Positions 11,169 through 20,318 of a stretch of DNA of 64,000 nt are shown one piece after another (the stretch's first letter is position 1; every line of letters starts with the position of its first letter). The DNA is from Palsa-601 sp963801185. Lineage in GTDB: Bacteria; Actinomycetota; Acidimicrobiia; Acidimicrobiales; Bog-793. The translations under genes were made by a program, and so were the position numbers. Location of the stretch: NCBI GenBank assembly GCA_963801185.1, contig CAWDDW010000003.1, positions 1,736,001 to 1,800,000 of the forward strand. The letters run 5' to 3'. The notes under the pieces were generated by a model that worked only from the letters and a program-made list of their open reading frames with translations, ran no database searches and was not told where the DNA came from.

Positions 11169-11176
11169 CTAGCTAG
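11165..11176. repeat. CTAG x3 palindrome giving stops in all six frames
   Basis: Three tandem CTAG units form a perfect 12-bp palindrome. Because TAG recurs every four bases, it puts stop codons in every frame on both strands. It supplies the stop of the aldo/keto reductase (TAG 11166-11168) and of the convergent coiled-coil gene (complement of 11169-11171). Confidence 0.9.
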
Positions 11177-11798
11177 CAGACTCGTTCAGGTCGTCCACGG
11201 TCTCGTCCAGAGCCGAGAAGACGCCTTCGCCGCCCTCGTTGTCTGAGGAGCCACCATTCGACTCCGCCGGCTTTTCTGCCACTCGTGCTGCTATCGCTCC
11301 GGCGAGCTCCAGGTCCTCGATGACGCCAGAGCCGTCAGACCGGTCCAACATTTGCCGAACGTTCTGAACGGCTTCGCGGTGCGTCGTGTAGGCCAGCTCG
11401 ATCGCACCTTCGTAAGCCATCCGCGCGTCTTGTAGCGCTTGGAAGTAGTTGTCGCGAGCCGCGTTCATGTTGTCGTCGTACGATTGCCGGATCTTCGCCG
11501 CAGCCTCGTTGTACCTCGAGCGAGCTTCACCGATCACGTCGCGGCGGTTGACGTTGGCAGTGTCACTCACCTCTTGCTTGTAGGTCGCCCACGCCTTGTC
11601 GAGCTCCTGACGGTGGGTGGTCGAGGCGCTCTCCTGCTGGGTCTCGTACGCGGCCCGACCCGCTTCGAGTGCGTCCTCGCAGGCATTGCGCGCTTGGTCT
11701 AGGGCCTCGCGAGAGTTCTCCCAGGCGTCGTCGATGTCGATCAGATAGTTGTTGCGCGCCTCGCGGTCTGTTGCATGGCTGCCCACGTCAGTCGGCAT
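11169..11798 (-). CDS. Alpha-helical coiled-coil protein, paralogue 2
   Basis: A 209-residue acidic, helical protein paralogous to 9526-10089 along its central 140 residues (LIDIDDAWENSREALDQARN, TYKQEVSDT, RYNEAAAKIRQSYDDN, THREAVQNVRQML). Its tail is longer and acidic, rich in Ser, Gly, Glu and Asp. The ATG at 11798 is chosen because a purine-rich AAGGAGAGGGAG sits just upstream. Function is unknown. The regular helix with small hydrophobic spacing suggests oligomerisation, for example a filament or scaffold, but that is inference. Confidence 0.72.
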   Translation of the reverse strand: MPTDVGSHATDREARNNYLIDIDDAWENSREALDQARNACEDALEAGRAAYETQQESASTTHRQELDKAWATYKQEVSDTANVNRRDVIGEARSRYNEAAAKIRQSYDDNMNAARDNYFQALQDARMAYEGAIELAYTTHREAVQNVRQMLDRSDGSGVIEDLELAGAIAARVAEKPAESNGGSSDNEGGEGVFSALDETVDDLNESAS

Positions 11799-12274
11799 GT
11801 CTCCCTCTCCTTCAGACACCCAGTCTCGCGCGGTTATGGCGCTAGTGATTGTCAATGGCCGTCAGCTGACGCCGAAGCCCAGCTGAAACAGACCGCCGGG
11901 TACCGGCGGCACGTTCGTACTGCCAAGCACGTTGATCGGCACGTCATGGGGTCGTTCCGTTGCCACCGCCAGAGGGATCGGAGTGTCGGTCGAGGCCGTA
12001 GCGACGTCAGCAGCCCGCCCTGCTGGCTAGCCACGCAACAGCCTCTCCGACGAGACGAGAGTGGGTCGACAGTCGACGGTCTGGAATCAGTCGTCTCGGG
12101 GGCCTTCCACGACGGATTCCACTGTGTAGGAGCTTGCCTACTGCGAAATTTTCCGTGACGCGGCCCGAACACGCGAGCTATCGTGTCCGCAATCGGGACG
12201 AGAACGGCGACGCGCGCGCAGGCGCACGGGGTCGCGCAGGAAGCCCGGTCGCACATCGCAAGGGGAGGGGCGAA
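11799..12274. other. 476-bp non-coding divergent intergenic region
   Basis: No convincing gene was found between the coiled-coil gene (leftward) and the APC permease (rightward). Open frames here lack ribosome sites and family features. The region must hold both promoters, and two hairpins are visible: 11893-11909 (listed) and GTAGG/CCTAC at 12126-12141. Confidence 0.6.
11893..11909. repeat. Perfect inverted repeat, possible operator
   Basis: CCGCCGG (11893-11899) and CCGGCGG (11903-11909) flank a 3-nt spacer. It lies about 95 bp upstream of the leftward coiled-coil gene in the long divergent gap. It could be a protein-binding site or a hairpin; nothing identifies the factor. Confidence 0.4.
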
Positions 12275-13846
12275 GTGGCTTCGATCGTCGTCGAGCATGC
12301 TGGTCCGGCGCCAGAAAAAGGGCTCAAGCGCGGTGCACTAGGCCTGATCTCGAGCATCGTCATCGGAGTCGCATCGACGGCTCCGGCGTACAGCTTGGCT
12401 GCCACGCTTGGTTTCGTAGTCGTCGCCATCGGACTGCAGGCACCGATCGTGACTGTTCTTGCCTTCGTCCCGATGTACTTCATCTCGGTCGGCTACCAGG
12501 AGATGAACAGAGCTGACCCTGACTGCGGGACGACGTTCACCTGGGCCACGCGGGCGTTCACGCCTCGCGTGGGATGGATGGGCGGTTGGGGCATCGTCGC
12601 AGCTGACATCCTCGTCATGGCGAGCCTGGCGCAGATCGCAGGTCAGTACGTGTTCGAGCTGTTCAATGCGAAGGGCATCGGCGGCGACGCCGCGAGCGGC
12701 TGGGTGCTGCTCGTCGGCGTCCTCTGGATCGTGGCCATGACCTGGATCTGTTACGTGGGCATCGAGATCTCCGCCAACTTCCAAAAGGCCTTGCTCGGGA
12801 TCGAGCTCACGATGCTCACCGTGATGTCGGTCTGGGCGTTGATAAGAGTGGGCAACGGGAGCGCGCCAGTCGGGCACCTCGTTCCTACCGGCTCATGGTT
12901 CAACCCCTTTGCCGTCAAGCACTTCAGCGACTTTGTCGTCGGCCTCGCGGACATGCTCTTCATCTACTGGGGATGGGACACCGCAGTTGCCTGCAACGAA
13001 GAGACGGCCGACGCCGAGACGACTCCCGGAAAGGCAGCGGTTGCTTCTACTTTCGTCCTGCTCGGGATATACGCGCTCGTCATCCTTGCGGTCGAGTCCT
13101 TCGCAGGGATCGGTTCCACCGGTATAGGGCTCGGCAACGCTGCCAACCAGAACGATGTGCTCTCCATCCTCGGTCCCGCCATCTTCGGGCACTCGACGCT
13201 CGCGTCAGTTCTGGATCACCTGCTGTTGCTCATGGTTCTGTCGTCGGCAGCCGCCTCGACGCAGACCACGATCCTGCCGACTGCACGGACCACGCTCTCG
13301 ATGGCGGTCTACAAGTCCATCCCGAAGTCGTTCGCGAGGATGCACAAGCGCTTTCTGACGCCCACCGTCTCGACCGTCACCATGGGAGCCGTTTCCATCG
13401 GGCTCTACGTGGTCATGAACTACATCTCGGCCGGGCAGGTGATCAAGGACTCGGTCGACTCGCTCGGTGTGATGATCGCGTTCTACTACGGCCTCACCGG
13501 TTTCTCGTGCGTTTGGTACTACCGGAAGAACCTGACCAGCAGCACGCGCAACCTGTTCATGCAAGGCGTCTTGCCCATGATCGGCGGCCTCATCTTGTGG
13601 TTCATTCTCGGCTGGGCCTTCTGGTACTACTGGCAGCCGGTCAACAGCTACACGCACTGGGGTATCTTCGGGCGCCAGATCGGAGGCACCTTCATACTCG
13701 ACGTCGGGACGCTGCTGATCGGCGTCATATTGATGTTCACCATGCAGGCTTTCCGGCCGGCCTACTTCCGGGGGGAGACGCTCAACCGGGACTCGGCAAC
13801 GCTCGTCACCGAGGACTTCCTCACCAAGCAGGCGTCCGAGCCCTAG
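12275..13846 (+). CDS. APC-superfamily amino acid permease
   Basis: A 523-residue polytopic membrane protein with about 12 helices. It has the APC start (GALGLISSIVIGVASTAPAYS), the helix 6 region GWDTAVACNEETADAETTPG, and a loop rich in charged residues near SFARMHKRF. It probably imports an amino acid or polyamine by cation symport. GTG at 12275 is chosen because AGGGGAGGGG lies just upstream; a longer in-frame ATG at 12134 adds 47 residues unlike the family. A universal stress protein gene follows in the same direction 54 bp later, a common pairing with permeases. Confidence 0.85.
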   Translation: MASIVVEHAGPAPEKGLKRGALGLISSIVIGVASTAPAYSLAATLGFVVVAIGLQAPIVTVLAFVPMYFISVGYQEMNRADPDCGTTFTWATRAFTPRVGWMGGWGIVAADILVMASLAQIAGQYVFELFNAKGIGGDAASGWVLLVGVLWIVAMTWICYVGIEISANFQKALLGIELTMLTVMSVWALIRVGNGSAPVGHLVPTGSWFNPFAVKHFSDFVVGLADMLFIYWGWDTAVACNEETADAETTPGKAAVASTFVLLGIYALVILAVESFAGIGSTGIGLGNAANQNDVLSILGPAIFGHSTLASVLDHLLLLMVLSSAAASTQTTILPTARTTLSMAVYKSIPKSFARMHKRFLTPTVSTVTMGAVSIGLYVVMNYISAGQVIKDSVDSLGVMIAFYYGLTGFSCVWYYRKNLTSSTRNLFMQGVLPMIGGLILWFILGWAFWYYWQPVNSYTHWGIFGRQIGGTFILDVGTLLIGVILMFTMQAFRPAYFRGETLNRDSATLVTEDFLTKQASEP

Positions 13847-13900
13847 GTTGAGACGTCACCACCCCTCTCCACAGATTGCCGATCAAGGAGTCGTAACCCA

Positions 13901-14341
13901 ATGACCGAGGCTCAATCACCGCCACGGATCGTCGTCGGCGTCGACGGTTCGCCCGAAGCTGCGACGGCGCTCGAGTTCGCCATCGAAGAAGCGCGCCTTC
14001 GAGGGGCGGAGTTGCACGTCACATACGCCTACCCCGCCATGGCATCTCCGGTCACAGGAACGACGGCCGCGGACTACTACGCGCAGGTCGAGCAAGCAGC
14101 AAGGGAGCTCCTCCAACGAGTGGCCGCCGCGGCACCGCCGACAGACGATCTCCAGGTCGAATGGCTCGGGGTTCCGGGCAATCCGGCAGAGGTCCTCGTC
14201 GAGGCGAGCCGTGAGGCAACGTTGTTGGTTGTCGGGTCGAGGGGCTTGGGGGGATTCCTGGGGCTCGTGATGGGCTCGGTTTCCAGCCAGTGCGTCCACC
14301 ACTCGCACTGCCCCGTGCTCGTCGTGCGCGAGGAGCACTGA
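13901..14341 (+). CDS. Universal stress protein, UspA family
   Basis: A 146-residue single-domain Usp: it begins IVVGVDGSPEAATALEFAIE and ends with the ATP-binding motif GSRGLGGFLGLVMGSVS and HCPVLVV. The G-x2-G-x9-G-S pattern is complete, so it probably binds ATP. It lies 54 bp after the APC permease and is probably co-transcribed, perhaps tuning transport under stress. CAAGGAG upstream of the ATG supports the start. Confidence 0.9.
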   Translation: MTEAQSPPRIVVGVDGSPEAATALEFAIEEARLRGAELHVTYAYPAMASPVTGTTAADYYAQVEQAARELLQRVAAAAPPTDDLQVEWLGVPGNPAEVLVEASREATLLVVGSRGLGGFLGLVMGSVSSQCVHHSHCPVLVVREEH

Positions 14342-14433
14342 AGCGCGCCGCTGGCGCTGCGACAGAGTACTGAACCGGCGACAGGGCGACAGCCCGGCTC
14401 GAAGGTTCAGAAGGTTCAAAGGAGCGACACCGA

Positions 14434-15957
14434 CTACGCGACTCCGATCCGGCTGAGGAGGTCCGCCGGAGCGCTGATGTGCCGGAGCTCGGTCGCCAGG
14501 GCATCGAGCATCTCGTGCTCGATCGGCGTCCCGACACGGTTATCGGTCTCGCCTGGGTCAGCCTCGACATCGAAGAGATACGACTCGGCCGGCGGCCGGC
14601 GGCCTGCCCAGAACGGAAGGTCGTCGCCAGGCTCGAACGGCTGGCAGATCACGGGCACGTCGGTGCCTGGCATATACCGCAGCGTCGCCCGCCGGTCGGG
14701 CCTGGGGAGCCGCAGTTGTGGCAAGGCTCCGACCGGCATGGTTGACCAGCGGTTGGACCACATCGAGATCGGGAAGTTGTCCTCCCCACATCCACGCAGG
14801 TACCGGTGGCGGCCATCGGTGACGCCGACGTGGCGGCCCCAATATCCGAACAGGGCCAGCTCGCGTACGGACGCAGCGGTCCCTTCTATGAGCGGCAGCA
14901 GGGATCGCCCGTGGCTGGGGTGGTCGATTGCCACACCGAACAGGTCGGCGATCGTGGCGTGCAGGTCGACCGAGGTCGTCAGCGCGTCCACGTCCCTGTG
15001 CAGCTGGCCGGGCCATCGGACGAGAAGTGGGATCCGGCCGAGCTCGCTGTAGATGGGTGCGTCCGGCTTGCCGAAGACGTCGTGCTCGCCGAGGTAGTGG
15101 CCGTGGTCGGAGCAGAGGACCACGCCCGTCGAGTCAGCCAGGCCAGCCTCGTCGATCGCTTTCATCAGGTGCCCGAACCACCGGTCGATCATTGTGAGCT
15201 TGGCGCCGTAGTTGGCTCGAATGTGGCGCGCCTTGCGAGAGTCGAGCCTGCCGCTCGAGATCGCGTCGGTGAGATAGGGGGGCCAGATGGAGAGCGGACC
15301 ATCCCAGTCGTCGTTGTACATCTCTGCATACGGCGACGGAGTGTCGAACGGCTCGTGCGGATCGAACTCGTCGACGACGAGGAGAAACCTCTCGTGCGAA
15401 CCCGCCGAGGTCCGGATCCAGTCGGCTGCTGCACTCATGGTCTTCGGGCCGGGGAACTCCTCTTCTGAGCGGAAGTAGGTTCGCGAGTTGTCGTAAGGGT
15501 GGTGATAGAGGGGGCGTTCGGCTGGGAGCGCCGGTGTACCGGCCCACGTGGGGTCGGGAGTCGTGCGCCATGGGTCGCCCTCGTGACCGCGCTCGTAGAT
15601 CCAGGCAGCGAAGTCGGTGTGGTAGTTCTCGCCGCCGGTCTCGAACAGATGCGGGTGGTCCGAGACGAGCATCGTGGTGACGCCGCGCTCGCGCAATGCC
15701 CTTGTAATGGCATCCTCCCAGACCTCGATCGAGCCCCATGGCCGCCACGGGAAGTCGAGTGCCCCGACGAGTATGTCGTGGCGGGCGGGCATGCAGGGGA
15801 GAGACCCGACATGGTGGCCAGTGAAGCGCAGAGCGGTCTTCGAGAACTCGGTCAAGCAGGGAGACGAGAACTCGTCGCTCCCGTAAGCCTGCAGCAAGTG
15901 CCGGTTCAGGCTGTCGAGAAGCACCAGGACGAGGTTGTTCGGCCTTGGATCGTTCAT
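14434..15957 (-). CDS. Arylsulfatase-type sulfatase
   Basis: A 507-residue alkaline-phosphatase-fold hydrolase. The metal-site start is NNLVLVLLDSLNRH and the formylglycine motif is CMPAR at about residue 55 (C-x-P-x-R), a candidate for activation by formylglycine-generating enzyme. Metal residues recur in CSDHGHYLGEHDVFGK. There is no signal peptide, so it is predicted cytoplasmic, which is unusual for a scavenging sulfatase. The ATG at 15957 overlaps the stop of the upstream sulfotransferase (ATGA), giving translational coupling: a sulfate-adding and a sulfate-removing enzyme made from one message. The substrate is unknown. Confidence 0.87.
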   Translation of the reverse strand: MNDPRPNNLVLVLLDSLNRHLLQAYGSDEFSSPCLTEFSKTALRFTGHHVGSLPCMPARHDILVGALDFPWRPWGSIEVWEDAITRALRERGVTTMLVSDHPHLFETGGENYHTDFAAWIYERGHEGDPWRTTPDPTWAGTPALPAERPLYHHPYDNSRTYFRSEEEFPGPKTMSAAADWIRTSAGSHERFLLVVDEFDPHEPFDTPSPYAEMYNDDWDGPLSIWPPYLTDAISSGRLDSRKARHIRANYGAKLTMIDRWFGHLMKAIDEAGLADSTGVVLCSDHGHYLGEHDVFGKPDAPIYSELGRIPLLVRWPGQLHRDVDALTTSVDLHATIADLFGVAIDHPSHGRSLLPLIEGTAASVRELALFGYWGRHVGVTDGRHRYLRGCGEDNFPISMWSNRWSTMPVGALPQLRLPRPDRRATLRYMPGTDVPVICQPFEPGDDLPFWAGRRPPAESYLFDVEADPGETDNRVGTPIEHEMLDALATELRHISAPADLLSRIGVA

Positions 15958-17526
15958 GTCTTCGATGCCCCGCCTGAGGCGTCGCACTTGAGCAGCAGCT
16001 TAAGAGCAGCCATGACATCTCGGACTTCACGGCGTGACTCCCTCGGGACTTGGGAGTTCGTCTCCACGCTTACGGTACCGTCATGAACTGCCTGAGCAAG
16101 GTTGATCTCACCGGCCGCGACCCGTAGTAGAACGTCGCCGACCGACCTCGCTCTAAGCCTTTGAGACGTGTCGGGCCCGGTAGGCGTGTCAGGCTCGCTC
16201 GGCGTGTCGTCAGTGACCCCCACTCCTTCGCCCGCCCGGATCGACACGACCTTGTCGGTGCCGCGCCCGCCCCCGACCACGACGTCGAGGGAGCACAACC
16301 CCGGGCCCGCCGAGTCGCCAAGCGCTGCGATCCGGTTCGCGAAGATCTTCTCGAGCGATCTCGCTATTTCCTCGTTGTCCACGCCCACACGCTCTGTGCT
16401 CGACAAGCCGAGGAGGGCGCCGAGGTCGCCGCGCCAGCCGGCTTCGACGGACGGATAGTCGAGCTTCTGCGAGCATCTCGTTCATCCGCTGGATCTGGTT
16501 CTGAGCGAGCATTCGCGGGAGCGTCGATCCTCTGCCGATCGAGTCGGCGCGGATCGACTCGGTGTAGTCGATCTTGTAGTCGCCCGGGCCCCGACCGTGG
16601 TCGCTCGTGAAGGTGCGGCTGATGATCGAGCCATCCGGGGACAGCTCGAGAAACTCGAGAATGTCGCTGAGTGTCTGACCAGGCTCGTCGCACAGCAGCT
16701 CGTAGTAGACACGCGCGTGAGGCACCTGGCACGTTCGTTCGAACTCCAACATCTTGGAAGTCCGATCGATCCAGTAGTTGCCGAGGCCGGCGACGAAGTT
16801 CCCCGGAGCTGCGCCCAAGTACGGCGCGAAACCATACGCGTTGAACCCCCACCGGGAGGCCTCGATGCCGGACGCGATGAGGTCGAGCGGATACCGGTAC
16901 AAGAAGATGTAAGCGGCGTCGGGGTAACACTGGCTCACGACTGGCAGATGGTCGACTGTCGTGAGCGATTTGTCGACGTAGACGGAGGCACCCACTGTGT
17001 TGGCACAGTTGACCATGATCTCGTCGACTACCTTGCGGGCTCGCTTCGTCACGTCAGGTGAGAGGGCTGAAGGCTGTTCGGCGGGCTCGCTCGGCTCGCC
17101 CATGGCTTCGTTGGTCCGGTTCCAGACCTCGACTACGTGTTGGAGGATGGCGGAGAGATTGAGCTCGGGAGGGCTCACGACGTCGGGGTGGCTGTCGAGA
17201 AGGTAGCGAAGAAGCGTCGAGCCCGAGCGTGCGAGTGAGACGATGAAGACAGGCCTCACCTTCCGCCGCCGGCCTCGGGCCGGCGGCTGTGTCTTCGAAC
17301 GAGCGCCAGCTGTGGCGGCAATGGGCGATCCGGCTTCGCGACCCGACTCCGCGGGCGCTGCTTGCGGAGTCGGAGGCACCGTGCCGCTTTGCTCCGTCAG
17401 CATTGGAGCAGGCGGCAGAACGGCCGCTGCCCGGCCTTGCTCCCGCTCCAACACCTGTCTCAAGTCCTCGAAGGACGGGCGGGGAGCTGCCTTCGCCGGC
17501 TTTCTCGGGCCGGCCGGCTTGGTCAT
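15954..17526 (-). CDS. PAPS sulfotransferase with C-terminal SCP2-like extension (frameshifted)
   Basis: About 523 residues, interrupted by one extra base at 16465-16466. After a disordered Pro/Ala-rich N-terminus comes a sulfotransferase domain: 5'-phosphosulfate loop FIVSLARSGSTLLRYLLDSH and 3'-phosphate motif AYIFLYRYPLDLIASG. Removing one base continues MNEMLAE into LDYPSVEAGWRGDLGALLG. The C-terminal 130 residues (VLLRVAAGEINLAQAVHDG, VMAALKLLLK) resemble the end of an SCP2 lipid-binding domain, though weakly. It should transfer sulfate to a glycan, lipid or protein. The start could instead be ATG 17577, adding 17 residues. Confidence 0.78.
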
Positions 17527-17613
17527 CGGGCGAGTGTACCCAACAGAATCTCGGTTCTTCATGAGCGAGACCAGCATCTGTCAGTACGCGGAAGCATCGG
17601 TTAGCCTTCCAAC

Positions 17614-18273
17614 GTGCCATCGGGAGGGAGCGGAACTGGGCGCCCGAACACCGCTTCGCTTCGCCACCGGACGGGACCGGGGCTCACCGTACGATCGCTC
17701 ACGATCTTTGCTCTCGCCTGCGCGGCCACTGCCTGCGGCTCAGGAAGCGGCACCAAGGCGACGACGACCACGAAGCCCGCGTCCTACGAGGCCCTTGTGG
17801 GTGCCGGGATTGCCCTGCTCAAGCAGAGCAACTTGAATGCCGCCGGGCAACTGTTCGAACAAGCCATCAAGGCTGAGCCCAGCGAGCCGGTCGCCTACTA
17901 CGACCTAGGAGTGACCTATCAAACAGAGGGCAATATCAAAGGAGCCCTACAGGAATACCTGCTAGCAAACCGGGAAGATCCGAAGTACGTCCCCGCCCTC
18001 TACAACCGGGCCACCATCTACCGCTCGACCGACAAGCCGCTCGCGATATTCCTTTACAGACAGGTGATCCAACTGCAGCCGGACGCGCCGACGGCCTACC
18101 TAGCTCTCGGGCTGCTCCAGGTCGGCAGCAAGGGCTCGAGCATTAGGGCTCAAGCCCTCGGGTACCTCAAGCAGGCCATCACGCTCGACCCGTCACTGCT
18201 CGACGATATCCCGAAGAACCTCCGGGCAAGTGTCGAGAATGCAACCATCCAGAAGTCCAGCAACAATAAGTAG
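17614..18273 (+). CDS. TPR-repeat lipoprotein
   Basis: A 219-residue protein with an N-terminal hydrophobic segment ending in a lipobox-like ATAC (Cys41), a short Thr/Lys linker, then four or so tetratricopeptide repeats (AAGQLFEQAIKAEPSEPVAY, ALQEYLLANREDPKYVPALY, AIFLYRQVIQLQPDAPTAYL). It is probably anchored outside the membrane as a protein-docking module. It is transcribed away from the sulfotransferase and toward the glycosyltransferase. The start is GTG 17614; the long leader before the hydrophobic segment makes this start uncertain. Confidence 0.78.
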   Translation: MPSGGSGTGRPNTASLRHRTGPGLTVRSLTIFALACAATACGSGSGTKATTTTKPASYEALVGAGIALLKQSNLNAAGQLFEQAIKAEPSEPVAYYDLGVTYQTEGNIKGALQEYLLANREDPKYVPALYNRATIYRSTDKPLAIFLYRQVIQLQPDAPTAYLALGLLQVGSKGSSIRAQALGYLKQAITLDPSLLDDIPKNLRASVENATIQKSSNNK

Positions 18274-18306
18274 CCGCGTACGGCGCGAGCCGTCCCAGCC
18301 GACAAA

Positions 18307-19563
18307 GTGAGCAGCGCTCCCATGCTCGTATCGGTCTTCACCCCGAGTCACGACACCCGATATCTCGACCTCGCCTACGACTCGCTCGCCCAGCAGTCCC
18401 TTGCCGAATGGGAATGGATCGTCCTCTTGAATGGCAAGGCCACGGGCTGGAAACCGCCCGTGGCAGACGAGCGGGTGAAGGTGAGCCGTGCCCCCAATCG
18501 CCTTCGCGGCGTCGGGGCGCTCAAACGGGCAGCGTGCGAACTCGCCTCAGGTGAGATCCTCGTCGAGCTCGACCACGACGACGTGCTGAGTCGAGGCTGT
18601 CTCGCGCAGGTCGTGGACGCACTGAAGCAACCGGGCATGGTCTTCGCGTACTCGGACTTCGCCCAGATCAACGAGGACGGGTCGGCGAACCATGACCGTT
18701 TCGATCTCAGCTTCGGATGGGTGTACACCCAGGGTACGATGGACGGTGGTACCTACGACCGCTGCCACTCGATGGCACCGACGCCGCACAATCTGGGCTA
18801 CATCTGGTACGCCCCGAACCACGTGCGGGCCTTCCGGCGCTCGGCCTATGAGGCGGTCGGAGGCTACAACGCCGACCTCGAGTTCTTGGACGACCAGGAG
18901 CTCATGTCCCGGCTCTACCTTGCAGGCGAGTTCCATCAGATCAAGCGCTGCATGTACCTACAGAGGGTGCACAGCCAGAACACCCAACGCGAGATCCGGA
19001 TCAACGCCGCCATCCAGGAGCAGACCGTGGTCTACTACCGGCAGTTCATCGAGGAGCTGACGTTGACGTGGGCGAAGCGGAACGGACTTCGCTGCCTCCG
19101 GCTGCGAACGCCGATCTGGATCGGCGACGAGCCTGACGAGCGGTATGAGGATGTGGTCGTGGATCCCGACGAGCCGAAGATTGATACCGCCGACAGCAGC
19201 GTCGCGGTCATGAAGGCATACGACGTGTTGCAACGCCTGCCCAAACGTGCGCTGTTCCTCAACGAAGCCCACCGCGCACTTGCACACGCCGGCATGATCT
19301 TCACTCAGACGCCGAGCACCGATGGTCGCGGCGCCTTCCAGGATCCGAGTCACACTGCCTTTTACAACGAGAACAGCTTCATGTACTTCACCCAGGCGGC
19401 GCTGCGCGAGGTAATCCCGGACCTGACGGCCCGATTCCAGCTGAGCCACCTGCGCACGTTCCACCCGAGTCCCGGGCATGTCGACATGAACATCCCGTAT
19501 GTCCAGGCCCATCTCTTGGCTGTCAAGGACGGGCCCCGTCAGGGCGGACCACTTCTGTGTTGA
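18307..19563 (+). CDS. GT2 glycosyltransferase fused to a partial methyltransferase-like domain
   Basis: A 418-residue protein with a GTG start. Residues 1-230 are a GT-A glycosyltransferase (VSVFTPSHDTRYL; nucleotide-sugar site VELDHDDVLSRG; acceptor region LEFLDDQELMSRL). Residues 285-415 match the second half of SAM-dependent methyltransferases found in glycan clusters (FLNEAHRALAHAGMIFTQTP, GRGAFQDPSHTAFYNENSF). The usual glycine-rich SAM loop is absent, so the second domain may be inactive or act as a scaffold. It sits 33 bp after the TPR lipoprotein and 44 bp before a methyltransferase gene. Confidence 0.82.
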   Translation: MSSAPMLVSVFTPSHDTRYLDLAYDSLAQQSLAEWEWIVLLNGKATGWKPPVADERVKVSRAPNRLRGVGALKRAACELASGEILVELDHDDVLSRGCLAQVVDALKQPGMVFAYSDFAQINEDGSANHDRFDLSFGWVYTQGTMDGGTYDRCHSMAPTPHNLGYIWYAPNHVRAFRRSAYEAVGGYNADLEFLDDQELMSRLYLAGEFHQIKRCMYLQRVHSQNTQREIRINAAIQEQTVVYYRQFIEELTLTWAKRNGLRCLRLRTPIWIGDEPDERYEDVVVDPDEPKIDTADSSVAVMKAYDVLQRLPKRALFLNEAHRALAHAGMIFTQTPSTDGRGAFQDPSHTAFYNENSFMYFTQAALREVIPDLTARFQLSHLRTFHPSPGHVDMNIPYVQAHLLAVKDGPRQGGPLLC

Positions 19564-19607
19564 CTAGTGCGGCGGCCCGCGCGCTTTCGGAGGAGCCGGT
19601 CTGAGTC

Positions 19608-20318
19608 GTGTTCTACCTTGACTTCCTCGCACAGCTGCACGAGCGGCTGTCTCCTCGGACCTATCTCGAGATAGGGGTCGAGCAGGGTTACAGCCTCGCC
19701 GTCAGCCGCTGCCGGAGCATCGGTATCGACCCGGCACTTCAGGTGACCCAAGAGCTAGTTGCGCCATCGGTGCTGATCCGCTCGACCAGCGACGAGTACT
19801 TCGCTCGTCTCGACCGGGACGGGGTCACTCCATTCGGCGATCTGCCCATCGACTTCGCATACATCGACGGGATGCACCAGTTCGAGTTCGCCCTGCGGGA
19901 CTTCATCGGCCTCGAGCGGTACTCGACGCCGTCGAGCGTGATCGCGTTCGACGACATCCTGCCGAGAAACGTCGACGAGGCGGCGCGCGAGCGTCACACC
20001 CAGGAGTGGACCGGGGACGTCTTCCGCGTACAGTTCGCGCTGGCTGCTCATCGCCCTGACCTCGTCCAGGTGCGGGTGAGCACCGAGCCGACCGGCACGC
20101 TGCTCGTTGTCGGGCTCGATCCCGAGAGCCGCGTGCTCTCCGAACAGCTCGACGACATCATCCGCTCCTATGTCGTGCCCGATCCTCAGGACGTACCGCT
20201 CGAGATCGTGAATCGCTCCACGACGGTCTCTCCTGAGCGGGCCCTCGAGCTCACGATCTGGGACGAGCTACGCGCGTCTCGCGGTGGCCCAGACGTCGAG
20301 CCCTCCCGTGTCAGCTGA
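19608..20318 (+). CDS. Class I SAM-dependent methyltransferase
   Basis: A 236-residue protein with a GTG start. The SAM-binding start YLEIGVEQGYSLAV and the acidic GIDP motif after strand 2 are clear, followed by IDFAYIDGMHQFEFALRD and VIAFDDILPRN, as in Methyltransf_24-type enzymes of surface-glycan loci. It probably methylates a sugar made by the preceding glycosyltransferase. GGAGGAG upstream supports the start. The 3' end overlaps the start of the downstream MFS gene. Confidence 0.78.
   Translation: MFYLDFLAQLHERLSPRTYLEIGVEQGYSLAVSRCRSIGIDPALQVTQELVAPSVLIRSTSDEYFARLDRDGVTPFGDLPIDFAYIDGMHQFEFALRDFIGLERYSTPSSVIAFDDILPRNVDEAARERHTQEWTGDVFRVQFALAAHRPDLVQVRVSTEPTGTLLVVGLDPESRVLSEQLDDIIRSYVVPDPQDVPLEIVNRSTTVSPERALELTIWDELRASRGGPDVEPSRVS

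Noticed and set aside
11852..12298. Two open frames in the 11.8-12.3 kb intergenic gap
   Set aside because: No ribosome sites, no family features and low-complexity composition; treated as non-coding.
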